Assembly: GCA_949126835.1 (NCBI GenBank)
Contig: OX421492.1
Coordinates: forward strand, 42,868,998 to 42,932,997
DNA from: Anisus vortex
Taxonomy: Eukaryota; Mollusca; Gastropoda; Planorbidae
Length of the DNA stretch: 64,000 nt
Reading direction: 5' to 3'
Made by a program: the position numbers and the translations under genes. Of the stretch, positions 13,573 through 27,800 are shown one piece after another. Every line of letters begins with the position of its first letter. Positions within the stretch are counted from its first letter, which is position 1. Under the pieces are notes generated by a model. The model worked only from the letters and a program-made list of their open reading frames with translations, did not search any database and was not told where the DNA came from.

Positions 13573-16500
13573 ATGGCAATCCCTGCATATTGTGACTTTA
13601 ACATTAAATATCAAACGCCAGATAAGTTGTTCGACTTAATTGAACTTGCAGTTGAATGTATGTTTGTGCTATTGAGCTATTGTTGTCGTTTTTTACAACT
13701 ATATTTAAAAATATTTGGTTTAATAGTCAATAGATCTAGGGCAATACTAGTCACTACTAGGTATTTGCATTCGTCGGCCGCCATACCCTTATTAGCCTTA
13801 TTTATACTTATACTAAGTTATACAGTGTACTCAATAGTTTATTAGTATAGTCAATACTATAGTCAATAGAGTCAATAGGAATAGGATTATGATTAGTTAT
13901 TACTATTATTATTATTAGTTTTATAGTAAAATTTTATACTTTACTTTTTATACTGTAACTTAGGTACTTCGATAAAATTTCTAAAATTGTTAAAATTAAT
14001 AACATTGAAACAAAAACTATTTAGTTAAATGTAGTTTGGTATAGGCTTTCCAGTGATACCTCATTTTTGTTTCTACATTAAATATTAACGAAGTTATTAA
14101 TTTTTTAAGTGTCCGAAAATTAAGCCTATTTGACCCATCTAAATATAAAAAAAAAGTGTGACCCAAAAACATGAACTGAGCTGTTTAAATTGCTATAACT
14201 TAAAAACCGTAAAAGATAAATGTATGAAATTTGAAACACTTATTCTACTATATATTATTTTAATTTTAAAATAGGTATTTACATATGTGTCGATTGGGGA
14301 GGGGGCCCAGAACCCCGTTTTCCCAAGAATTTAGTATTTACTATTAAACACAAGTTCACCTCACTGACCTATATATAAAATAACATAGATCTGAGTTTTT
14401 TTACCCATCAGAAAGCCTCTTCACCCCCGATCCCCAACTGTATACAAATACTTTTCTATACAAGGGGCGTAGCCACATGGGGGAGAGGGGGGGGGGGGGG
14501 GGTGAGAGACTTGTAATGGTATTGAAAATATATTTTTTAAAAGAATATTTACATTTTTTCCCTATATTTGGGTAAAATGTATTTGAATAATGTTTGTAAC
14601 ATGACATGTCAAACCCACTCTAACATTCTAACATCATCCCAAGTCTAAGCACAGTGTGAGTTTGTGTGTGCGAAGGGGGTGGGGAGCCACTGTGAAAAAG
14701 GAGGGGGTGTTGGGCCCCCATTTTGAAAAAACTATTTGGGGGGAGCCACTGTGAAAGGGGAGGTGGTTGGGCCCTCATTTTGAAAAAAAAAAGGATTTTT
14801 TTAGCAGTTAAAAAAAATTAAATTTGCAAAGGTTTTATAATTGAATTAAATGTTTATTTTATAACCCCCACCTATTTTTGAAAATTATCAACATTTCTAT
14901 ACTTGCCCATATATGGCAATATATTTGTGTATTACTTCCTGATTTTGTTAAAGGCAAAAATTATGTCAACATAATTTTTAGTTTAAAAGTTTTAGTTTTA
15001 GTTTAAAATTGAAAAAAATAAGGAATAAAAAAAACAAATGGCAGACAGATTTTAAGTTTTTTAATGTTTGTTTTTCCGAGATTATAAATTATATTAAAAA
15101 AAATATAATAAACTAGTTTCTATTTAAAATGCTTTAAATCTTAAGTTAACTAGTTTTAGGCCCAAAAATGATAATAAAATAAAGTAAGTAAAGTACCATT
15201 CGGACCAAACAGATCATAGGACTGGTGAAGCAGCGTTCACCAGTTTCTGTGACCAGGGCATAATGCCCATCCGCCATTACTTTACCTCAACTAGTGTCAG
15301 GTACCCATCAGAGCTGGGTAGACTCAGGGGCACCCTTATAAGTCCCGGAAAAAATCCTAGCCCGCACCATGATTTGTACCCAGAACAGTCGGATCGCCAG
15401 TCGAATGCGCTGCAGCTAGGCCACCGTGCATCATTATTTCAATATAAAATTAACCATTTTTATTTATCTATCAGTTTACTTTATATTCATAATAATTCTC
15501 CCAAAATTGAAATTATAATACACTTTTATTTAGGCATGGATGGATTAATTAGTGCACCAGAAGACGTAAGCATTTAAAAGATTAGCTCTCCCAGACCCCC
15601 TCTTTTTAATATTTATTTTGGCATGAAGTTCAAAAATATACTTTTACCATAAGCAGAACCACATAACAGTGTGCCATAAGTGTCATGAACAATGATACAT
15701 TTGTGCAATGTAAAATATTTTTAACAATGTGTTTCATTGGAAGAGTAGGCCTATGATTCTTTTTAATAAAAACTTATTATATTAAAAACTTTGATGTTAT
15801 GTTCCCTATACTGAAAACAGCATGCAATTTGACTATTAAATGATTACTTTCCCACAATTTTTTTAATGTTGTATTTTATGAAATATCAATACAACATTCT
15901 TAGAATGTCCATTATTTTATTAAAGTAATGGGCAGAGCTCATCTTATTTTTTTTTTTCCACATGGACAATAAACAATTCATGTCTTATCAAATTTTCATT
16001 ATATGTGATTACATATTTATAGGATATAATAATCCTTATTTCTTAGTCATTTTTGTCACAGGGACCATGTGATTTAATTTTTTTGACTATCTTGAAAAAA
16101 ACAACATAGTGACACAGGTCTTTTTTAACTTTTTATATTAAAATTGTTTTTTCCATTCCCTTTTCATTTCTATATGTTCAACTTGAATGCTAGATCCATA
16201 TGAAAAGCTGAAAAAGAAAAATTATTTTTTTTATTGCATTTTAAATATTTTTTTTTTAATATCTGTAAGTAATTGTTAATAATTTATAATATGATATAAT
16301 TTATAATATGATATGGGCATATGGCCCTTGCAATAATATTTTTGCATTCCTGTGTAAAAAAAATCTAAAAATAGTAATTAATTACATTGTCACTATAGTA
16401 TAAGACCATTTACTTTATTACGAAAATAATTGGCCTATAAGTTCTAGAGCCTAGATATTTTAATAGACCTTTAGACATATTATGTCCTATTTATCTGCCT

Positions 16501-18826
16501 ACTAGTAGTACTAGTGACTATATTATATGCTAGGCTTATTCATGACCATATATCCATATACACTATTGTTTAATTATTGGCTCTATATATAGACTATAGC
16601 AGTATAGGCCTACTATGCTATACCCTATTAGGCCTAGCCTACTTATAGATAGTTACAGTTATTACAGTCCTATTATAATGCTAATATTGTACAAAACTAC
16701 GCCTTATCATCGCCTCCCTATAGGCCTATAGCCCTAGGCTATGCCTATGTATGGCCTATGCAATGCTATAACTATAAAATGACTATAGGCCTAGTCATGA
16801 CTATGACCTTTTTCCTGGCTATATACAGGGCCGTAATTAGGATTGTAGGCGCCCATGTTCACACATCTATGTGGGGGCCCTCGTGGCATCGCCCCTGCAT
16901 TCCATAGGGCCTACCTCAGAAAATTGCGGTTAATTGACTCCTGTTAAATTCTGTAAAATATATAGGCCTAAATGCATTTTATGTAGCGCTTAGCTTGGTT
17001 GGATTAAAGCGCTTAAAATTTTAGGGGATAAATGAATTTTATTTTACATATTAAAAAAAAATTCTTTTTGGGATGTGTGGGTGCCCCTGTTCCAATGGAA
17101 CATGTGGAATATGCCTAAATACGCCGTATTATACTCGATTGGCTATTTTTTTTATACAGGCCTATAGTAATAGTAGGTTAGTAGGCTATAGACTACAGTA
17201 TTGCTATAGTTTAGGCCTAGTCATAGTTCTCTAGTTATAGCCATAGCCCATAAACCTGTGCCCTATATTACTAGGCCTAACCATGGCTTTTCTAATATAC
17301 ATATACAATACTGAGTAAAAAATAACACGGAGTATGCTGGTTTGTTGTATTTTTCAGTTTATTTATATTGTAAAATGTAATCCTACTTTTTAAAAAATAC
17401 CACGTGTTTTTTGTAAATTGTTCTAAAAAAAGATATGACCTAAAAACAAAAGCGTGCAAGTTCTAAAAATAGATTTTAACATCAAAGTTTAAAACATTAT
17501 TATCTAAAATCTGATCCAAGAAAAAATATTCAAATTGACTTCAGCTAATATATTTATACATACTAAATGGAAAAATTATAATTAAATTTTGTTACAGTAA
17601 ATTTGGCGATAAAAATTTTAACCAAAACCATTTTTTTGCTATATGTTATATATAAAAACTTTGGAAATAGAAAAAACAACTTCTGCTTCAACGGATTTTT
17701 ATGAAAATTCACATTTTGATGTATTCTAACATGACAAAAACGAATATCTTCATTAAATTTTGATAATATTAATAATAAAAAAGTTACACATTCTAATTTA
17801 AAAAGTTACAAATTCGCCGACTTACCGATTTTTTTCCGATAAATTCAAAGTAGTTCCAAGTGAAGAAAAAATAATATTAATAATGTTCAAAATGTCACTA
17901 ACAAAAATAAAGCACTTTTCTGGGCTAAAATGTTGTAGAAAACCATTAAATATAAAATCTAACAGACTATGTGAAATTAGGTCAAAAAAATTTGTGATTC
18001 AAATTTTTATGATTTTTGGTAAACAAAAAAAATGGCGGAAGTGGGTTTTATCGAAGTACCTAACTGTAACTATAGTTACTATAGTACTATACCGTATACC
18101 CCTATTATTAAGTATATTTATACTATATATATAGTGACAATTATAGTTATATAAAGTTATATTATAATTAAAAAGTAAAAAAATAGTATTATTAATTTTA
18201 TAGTTCATAATAGTATTTTTTTTTATAGATAGGCCTATAACTATAAGCCTATTTCAGCCTATCTGATTCTCAGTGATTCTGAAATTCTGTGTCTTAGTTA
18301 GGCATAGGCTTAGGACTTAATGATTAGGTCTAGGTCTAGATCTAGTATCTAGTCTTTGATTGCTTTTACTTTCCTTTTAATTTACTTTTAGATAACATTT
18401 TTTTGTAGGATATTAACCCCTATTGACTATTAGTCTTATTAGTCATTAAATTAGGGCATCATTTGTATTATTTAATTATTGCTATTAGTAAGTAAGTAAA
18501 GTAAAGTACCAGTCGGACCGAGTTGATCCATAGGTCCGATGAAGCAGCGTTCACCAGTTTCTGTGGCCACGGCATACTAGGTGATTGTGTGGCCAGCACT
18601 ATGCACAGCCACCTTTACTTTACCCCAACTAAGGTCAGGTACCCATCAGAGCTGGGTAGACTCAGGGACACCCTCCAGACCCGGGAAAAAATCCTAGCCT
18701 GCACCAGGATTCAAACCCGGGACCTTCGGCTCGCCAGTCAAACGCGCTGCCGCTCGGCTACCGTGCCCTCAAAAATATGGAACACATCACGAATTTGCGT
18801 GTCATCCTTCCGCAGGGGCCATGCTT

Positions 18827-18860
<34 letters not shown>

Positions 18861-21800
18861 ACTGCTAATTATTAATACCAAACTATAGGCCTAATAATAA
18901 GTAAGTATAAAAGTCTATAAAGTTATAAATTATAACAATTCAATCAATTGGTTTTCAAGTAAAATTTACAACGACTTGTAGTTAAACTTAGAAACACTAG
19001 AGGACAGAAGGAGTAGGCTTTTAAGTAGTAATAATAAATAAGGCATTAAATTCTAACCTAGAAATAAACATAAGGACAAAAACACTATTTTTTATCCCTT
19101 ATGAGGCCTTATGCAAAAACAAATGCTTATAGGTAGGCTACTCTTTCTTCCAGAGTGTCATCTAAACATGGAATGGGTTGCCTGAAAAAACCAGGAAAAT
19201 CAGTAACTTAATATCATTTAAAACACTAATCCAAATGCCAGACTAAAGTCAGACCACAGATGAGAAAAGGATGCAATAATCTTCTTTATAGAACGAGCGT
19301 CTGTAATGAATAAGATAATATGCATGAACTTAATAAGTGTGAATTTTCTTATTTATTGACAGTGGGTTATGACACAGTGGTGGTCAACAATCATATGCAA
19401 AGTTTACAAGGAAGTAAAGGCAAAAAGAAAGATGAAAAGGTTAACACAAAATATATTGACCTATAATGGCTATAATTTAATTATTGATGATACAAATTAT
19501 TAAACACTATCTAATATGTTTGGCAATGCATTTAATTTAATTTAAAAGTTCTTTTATTTTTAAATCTAGTTTGTTATTCCACCGCCCTCTGAAATTCTTC
19601 TGAATGAAAAAAGTGTTATAGCTATCCAGGTAAGTTAACATTTAAAAGTTGTTGTTTTTTAAATATATATGAAAAATATTTAAGTGGTTGTTTTTTTTAA
19701 TATATATGACAAATATTTAAGTTTTAAATTAAAAATATCCCAGTGTGAGATTTTGTTACAATTCCTAAAAGTTTCAACAAATCCTTGATTTTTTAAAGGA
19801 ATGTTAATCAAACATAAACACCTCAGTCACCTGTAAAGCAGTGTTCAATTCCTAAAAGTTTCAACAAATCCTTGATTTTTTAAAGGAATGTTAATCAAAC
19901 ATAAACACCTCAGTCACCTGTAAAGCAGTGTTCAATTCCTAAAAGTTTCAACAAATCCTTGATTTTTAAAGGAATGTTAATCAAACATAAACACCTCAGT
20001 CACCTGTAAAGCAGTGTTCAATTCCTAAAAGTTTCAACAAATCCTTGATTTTTAAAGGAATGTTAATCAACCATAAACACCTCAGACACCTGTAAAGCAG
20101 TGTTCAATTCCTAAAAGTTTCAACAAATCCTTGATTTTTTAAAGGAATGTTAATCAACCATAAACACCTCAGTCACCTGTAAAGCAGTGTTCAATTCCTA
20201 AAAGTTTCAACAAATCCTTGATTTTTTAAAGGAATGTTAATCAACCATAAACACCTCAGTCACCTGTAAAGCAGTGTTCAATTGCTAAAAGTTTCAACAA
20301 ATCCTTGATTTTTTAAAGGAATGTTAATCAACCATAAACACCTCAGTCACCTGTAAAGCAGTGTTCAATTCCTAAAAGTTTCAACAAATCCTTGATTTTT
20401 TAAAGGAATGTTAATCAACCATAAACACCTCAGTCACCTGTAAAGCAGTGTTCAATTCCTAAAAGTTTCAACAAATCCTTGATTTTTTAAAGGAATGTTA
20501 ATCAACCATAAACACCTCAGTCACCTGTAAAGCAGTGTTCAATTCCTAAAAGTTTCAACAAATCCTTGATTTTTTAAAGGAATGTTAATCAACCATAAAC
20601 ACCTCAGTCACCTGTAAAGCAGTGTTCAATTCCTAAAAGTTTCAACAAATCCTTGATTTTTTAAAGGAATGTTAATCAACCATAAACACCTCAGTCACCT
20701 GTAAAGCAGTGTTCAATTCCTAAAAGTTTCAACAAATCCTTGATTTTTTAAAGGAATGTTAATCAACCATAAACACCTCAGTCACCTGTAAAGCAGTGTT
20801 CAATTCCTAAAAGTTTCAACAAATCCTTGATTTTTTAAAGGAATGTTAATCAACCATAAACACCTCAGTCACCTGTAAAGCAGTGTTCAATTCCTAAAAG
20901 TTTCAACAAATCCTTGATTTTTTAAAGGAATGTTAATCAACCATAAACACCTCAGTCACCTGTAAAGCAGTGTTCAATTCCTAAAAGTTTCAACAAATCC
21001 TTGATTTTTTAAAGGAATGTTAATCAACCATAAACACCTCAGTCACCTGTAAAGCAGTGTTCAATTCCTAAAAGTTTCAACAAATCCTTGATTTTTTAAA
21101 GGAATGTTAATCAACCATAAACACCTCAGTCACCTGTAAAGCAGTGTTCAATTCCTAAAAGTTTCAACAAATCCTTGATTTTTTAAAGGAATGTTAATCA
21201 ACCATAAACACCTCAGTCACCTGTAAAGCAGTGTTCAATTCCTAAAAGTTTCAACAAATCCTTGATTTTTTAAAGGAATGTTAATCAACCATAAACACCT
21301 CAGTCACCTGTAAAGCAGTGTTCAATTCCTAAAAGTTTCAACAAATCCTTGATTTTTTAAAGGAATGTTAATCAACCATAAACATCTCAGTCACCTGTAA
21401 AGCAGTGTTCAATTCCTAAAAGTTTCAACAAATCCTTGATTTTTTAAAGGAATGTTAATCAACCATAAACACCTCAGTCACCTGTAAAGCAGTGTTCAAT
21501 TCCTAAAAGTTTCAACAAATCCTTGATTTTTTAAAGGAATGTTAATCAACCATAAACACCTCAGTCACCTGTAAAGCAGTGTTCAATTCCTAAAAGTTTC
21601 AACAAATCCTTGATTTTTTAAAGGAATGTTAATCAACCATAAACACCTCAGTCACCTGTAAAGCAGTGTTCAATTCCTAAAAGTTTCCACAAACCCTTTT
21701 TTTTTTAAAGGAATGTTAATCAACCATAAACACCTCAGTCACCTGTAAAGCAGTGTTCAATTCCTAAAAGTTTCAACAAATCCTTGATTTTTTAAAGGAA

Positions 21801-24800
21801 TGTTAATCAACCATAAACACCTCAGTCACCTGTAAAGCAGTGTTCAATTCCTAAAAGTTTCAACAAATCCTTGATTTTTTAAAGGAATGTTAATCAACCA
21901 TAAACACCTCAGTCACCTGTAAAGCAGTGTTCAATTCCTAAAAGTTTCAACAAATCCTTGATTTTTTAAAGGAATGTTAATCAACCATAAACACCTCAGT
22001 CACCTGTAAAGCAGTGTTCAATTCCTAAAAGTTTCAACAAATCCTTGATTTTTTAAAGGAATGTTAATCAACCATAAACACCTCAGTCACCTGTAAAGCA
22101 GTGTTCAATTCCTAAAAGTTTCAACAAATCCTTGATTTTTTAAAGGAATGTTAATCAACCATAAACACCTCAGTCACCTGTAAAGCAGTGTTCAATTCCT
22201 AAAAGTTTCAACAAATCCTTGATTTTTTAAAGGAATGTTAATCAACCATAAACACCTCAGTCACCTGTAAAGCAGTGTTCAATTCCTAAAAGTTTCAACA
22301 AATCCTTGATTTTTTAAAGGAATGTTAATCAACCATAAACACCTCAGTCACCTGTAAAGCAGTGTTCAATTCCTAAAAGTTTCAACAAATCCTTGATTTT
22401 TTAAAGGAATGTTAATCAACCATAAACACCTCAGTCACCTGTAAAGCAGTGTTCAATTCCTAAAAGTTTCAACAAATCCTTGATTTTTTAAAGGAATGTT
22501 AATCAACCATAAACACCTCAGTCACCTGTAAAGCAGTGTTCAATTCCTAAAAGTTTCAACAAATCCTTGATTTTTTAAAGGAATGTTAATCAACCATAAA
22601 CATCTCAGTCACCTGTAAAGCAGTGTTCAATTCCTAAAAGTTTCAACAAATCCTTGATTTTTTAAAGGAATGTTAATCAACCATAAACACCTCAGTCACC
22701 TGTAAAGCAGTGTTCAATTCCTAAAAGTTTCAACAAATCCTTGATTTTTTAAAGGAATGTTAATCAACCATAAACACCTCAGTCACCTGTAAAGCAGTGT
22801 TCAATTCCTAAAAGTTTCAACAAATCCTTGATTTTTTAAAGGAATGTTAATCAACCATAAACACCTCAGTCACCTGTAAAGCAGTGTTCAATTCCTAAAA
22901 GTTTCCACAAACCCTTTTTTTTTTAAAGGAATGTTAATCAACCATAAACACCTCAGTCACCTGTAAAGCAGTGTTCAATTCCTAAAAGTTTCAACAAATC
23001 CTTGATTTTTTAAAGGAATGTTAATCAACCATAAACACCTCAGTCACCTGTAAAGCAGTGTTCAATTCCTAAAAGTTTCAACAAATCCTTGATTTTTTAA
23101 AGGAATGTTAATCAACCATAAACACCTCAGTCACCTGTAAAGCAGTGTTCAATTCCTAAAAGTTTCAACAAATCCTTGATTTTTTAAAGGAATGTTAATC
23201 AACCATAAACACCTCAGTCACCTGTAAAGCAGTGTTCAATTCCTAAAAGTTTCAACAAATCCTTGATTTTTTAAAGGAATGTTAATCAACCATAAACACC
23301 TCAGTCACATGTAAAGCAGTGTTCAATTCCTAAAAGTTTCAACAAATCCTTGATTTTTTAAAGGAATGTTAATCAACCATAAACACCTCAGTCACCTGTA
23401 AAGCAGTGTTCAATTCCTAAAAGTTTCAACAAATCCTTGATTTTTTAAAGGAATGTTAATCAACCATAAACACCTCAGTCACCTGTAAAGCAGTGTTCAA
23501 TTCCTAAAAGTTTCAACAAATCCTTGATTTTTTAAAGGAATGTTAATCAACCATAAACACCTCAGTCACCTGTAAAGCAGTGTTCAATTCCTAAAAGTTT
23601 CAACAAATCCTTGATTTTTTAAAGGAATGTTAATCAACCATAAACACCTCAGTCACCTGTAAAGCAGTGTTCAATTCCTAAAAGTTTCAACAAATCCTTG
23701 ATTTTTTAAAGGAATGTTAATCAACCATAAACACCTCAGTCACCTGTAAAGCAGTGTTCAATTCCTAAAAGTTTCAACAAATCCTTGATTTTTTAAAGGA
23801 ATGTTAATCAACCATAAACACCTCAGTCACCTGTAAAGCAGTGTTCAATTCCTAAAAGTTTCAACAAATCCTTGATTTTTTAAAGGAATGTTAATCAACC
23901 ATAAACACCTCAGTCACCTGTAAAGCAGTGTTCAATTCCTAAAAGTTTCAACAAATCCTTGATTTTTTAAAGGAATGTTAATCAACCATAAACACCTCAG
24001 TCACCTGTAAAGCAGTGTTCAATTCCTAAAAGTTTCAACAAATCCTTGATTTTTTAAAGGAATGTTAATCAACCATAAACACCTCAGTCACCTGTAAAGC
24101 AGTGTTCAATTCCTAAAAGTTTCAACAAATCCTTGATTTTTTAAAGGAATGTTAATCAACCATAAACACCTCAGTCACCTGTAAAGCAGTGTTCAATTCC
24201 TAAAAGTTTCAACAAATCCTTGATTTTTTAAAGGAATGTTAATCAACCATAAACACCTCAGTCACCTGTAAAGCAGTGTTCAATTCCTAAAAGTTTCAAC
24301 AAATCCTTGATTTTTTAAAGGAATGTTAATCAACCATAAACATCTCAGTCACCTGTAAAGCAGTGTTCAATTCCTAAAAGTTTCAACAAATCCTTGATTT
24401 TTTAAAGGAATGTTAATCAACCATAAACACCTCAGTCACCTGTAAAGCAGTGTTCAATTCCTAAAAGTTTCAACAAATCCTTGATTTTTTAAAGGAATGT
24501 TAATCAACCATAAACACCTCAGTCACCTGTAAAGCAGTGTTCAATTCCTAAAAGTTTCAACAAATCCTTGATTTTTTAAAGGAATGTTAATCAACCATAA
24601 ACACCTCAGTCACCTGTAAAGCAGTGTTCAATTCCTAAAAGTTTCAACAAATCCTTGATATTTTAAAGGAATGTTAATCAACCATAAACACCTCAGTCAC
24701 CTGTAAAGCAGTGTTCAATTCCTAAAAGTTTCAACAAATCCTTGATATTTTAAAGGAATGTTAATCAACCATAAACACCTCAGTCACCTGTAAAGCAGTG

Positions 24801-27800
24801 TTCAATTCCTAAAAGTTTCAACAAATCCTTGATATTTTAAAGGAATGTTAATCAACCATAAACACCTCAGTCACCTGTAAAGCAGTGTTCAATTCCTAAA
24901 AGTTTCAACAAATCCTTGATATTTTAAAGGAATGTTAATCAACCATAAACACCTCAGTCACCTGTAAAGCAGTGTTCAATTCCTAAAAGTTTCAACAAAT
25001 CCTTTATATTTTAAAGGAATGTTAATCAACCATAAACACCTCAGTCACCTGTAAAGCAGTGTTCAATTCCTAAAAGTTTCAACAAATCCTTGATTTTTAA
25101 AGAAATGTTAATCAACCATAAACACCTCAGTCACCTGTAAAGCAGTGTTCAATTCCTAAAAGTTTCAACAAATCCTTGATTTTTTAAAGGAATGTTAATC
25201 AACCATAAACACCTCAGTCACCTGTAAAGCAGTGTTCAATTCCTAAAAGTTTCAACAAATCCTTGATTTTTTAAAGGAATGTTAATCAACCATAAACACC
25301 TCAGTCACCTGTAAAGCAGTGTTCAATTCCTAAAAGTTTCAACAAATCCTTGATTTTTTAAAGGAATGTTAATCAACCATAAACACCTCAGTCACCTGTA
25401 AAGCAGTGTTCAATTCCTAAAAGTTTCAACAAATCCTTGATATTTTAAAGGAATGTTAATCAACCATAAACACCTCAGTCACCTGTAAAGCAGTGTTCAA
25501 TTCCTAAAAGTTTCAACAAATCCTTGATATTTTAAAGGAATGTTAATCAACCATAAACACCTCAGTCACCTGTAAAGCAGTGTTCAATTCCTAAAAGTTT
25601 CAACAAATCCTTGATATTTTAAAGGAATGTTAATCAACCATAAACACCTCAGTCACCTGTAAAGCAGTGTTCAATTCCTAAAAGTTTCAACAAATCCTTG
25701 ATTTTTTAAAGGAATGTTAATCAACCATAAACACCTCAGTCACCTGTAAAGCAGTGTTCAATTCCTAAAAGTTTCAACAAATCCTTGATATTTTAAAGGA
25801 ATGTTAATCAACCATAAACACCTCAGTCACCTGTAAAGCAGTGTTCAATTCCTAAAAGTTTCAACAAATCCTTGATATTTTAAAGGAATGTTAATCAACC
25901 ATAAACACCTCAGTCACCTGTAAAGCAGTGTTCAATTCCTAAAAGTTTCAACAAATCCTTGATTTTTAAAGAAATGTTAATCAACCATAAACACCTCAGT
26001 CACCTGTAAAGCAGTGTTCAATTCCTAAAAGTTTCAACAAATCCTTGATTTTTTAAAGGAATGTTAATCAACCATAAACACCTCAGTCACCTGTAAAGCA
26101 GTGTTCAATTCCTAAAAGTTTCAACAAATCCTTGATTTTTTAAAGGAATGTTAATCAACCATAAACACCTCAGTCACCTGTAAAGCAGTGTTCAATTCCT
26201 AAAAGTTTCAACAAATCCTTGATTTTTTAAAGGAATGTTAATCAACCATAAACACCTCAGTCACCCGTAAAGCAGTGTTCAATTCCTAAAAGTTTCAACA
26301 AATCCTTGATATTTTAAAGGAATGTTAATCAACCATAAACACCTCAGTCACCTGTAAAGCAGTGTTCAATTCCTAAAAGTTTCAACAAATCCTTGATATT
26401 TTAAAGGAATGTTAATCAACCATAAACACCTCAGTCACCTGTAAAGCAGTGTTCAATTCCTAAAAGTTTCAACAAATCCTTGATATTTTAAAGGAATGTT
26501 AATCAACCATAAACACCTCAGTCACCTGTAAAGCAGTGTTCAATTCCTAAAAGTTTCAACAAATCCTTGATTTTTTAAAGGAATGTTAATCAACCATAAA
26601 CACCTCAGTCACCTGTAAAGCAGTGTTCAATTCCTAAAAGTTTCAACAAATCCTTGATTTTTTAAAGGAATGTTAATCAACCATAAACACCTCAGTCACC
26701 TGTAAAGCAGTGTTCAATTCCTAAAAGTTTCAACAAATCCTTGATATTTTAAAGGAATGTTAATCAACCATAAACACCTCAGTCACCTGTAAAGCAGTGT
26801 TCAATTCCTAAAAGTTTCAACAAATCCTTGATATTTTAAAGGAATGTTAATCAACCATAAACACCTCAGTCACCTGTAAAGCAGTGTTCAATTCCTAAAA
26901 GTTTCAACAAATCCTTGATATTTTAAAGGAATGTTAATCAACCATAAACACCTCAGTCACCTGTAAAGCAGTGTTCAATTCCTAAAAGTTTCAACAAATC
27001 CTTGATATTTTAAAGGAATGTTAATCAACCATAAACACCTCAGTCACCTGTAAAGCAGTGTTCAATTCCTAAAAGTTTCAACAAATCCTTGATTTTTTAA
27101 AGAAATGTTAATCAACCATAAACACCTCAGTCACCTGTAAAGCAGTGTTCAATTCCTAAAAGTTTCCACAAATCCTTGATATATTAAAGAAATGTTAATC
27201 AACCATAAACACCTCAGTCACCTGTAAAGCAGTGTTCAATTCCTAAAAGTTTCAACAAATCCTTGATATTTTAAAGGAATGTTAATCAACCATAAACACC
27301 TCAGTCACCTGTAAAGCAGTGTTCAATTCCTAAAAGTTTCAACAAATCCTTGATATTTTAAAGGAATGTTAATCAACCATAAACACCTCAGTCACCTGTA
27401 AAGCAGTGTTCAACAGTTACTATGAACCTTGGCATTACAGGGACCATCCACCTTTATTATCCCTCAACTAATGTCAGGTTCCCATCAGAGCTTCTAAACA
27501 AGGATTTCTAACTGAGGATCTCCGGTACCGGTACGCCAGCGACATGCTCTGCTGGATGGCCACCATGCCCCATCACAAATTGTGTATTACATTCTTTATA
27601 TTCATTTGTACAACCTTTTTTTAAAATAAAATTGAAGATGTCATTGTCCCAATAGAACTATGCAGTATTTTAAAAATATGTGGTGCTGCCATGAAAAAAA
27701 AAGAAAAAGCTGATTTTTGGGTTAAAAATTAAATGACAGTGTTGTTTTGGACAAGAAGTCTATGTGCCTATTTTCAGCTCCATAGGAGGATGATAAATTA

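Noticed and set aside
13462..13845. 127-aa ORF as a stand-alone protein
   Set aside because: Only residues from the internal ATG at 13573 to the GTATGT donor at 13658 are real (RPP30 exon 1); the rest is UTR and intron.
18771..18864. Functional U6 snRNA gene
   Set aside because: Lacks the 5' stem-loop nucleotides and carries substitutions; joined directly to a SINE.
18523..18888. 121-aa ORF over the U6/SINE region
   Set aside because: Reads antisense through a SINE and U6 sequence; no family similarity.
19740..27412. CRISPR-like array (regular repeats)
   Set aside because: No distinct spacers: the whole 87-bp unit repeats, in an animal intron. It is a satellite.
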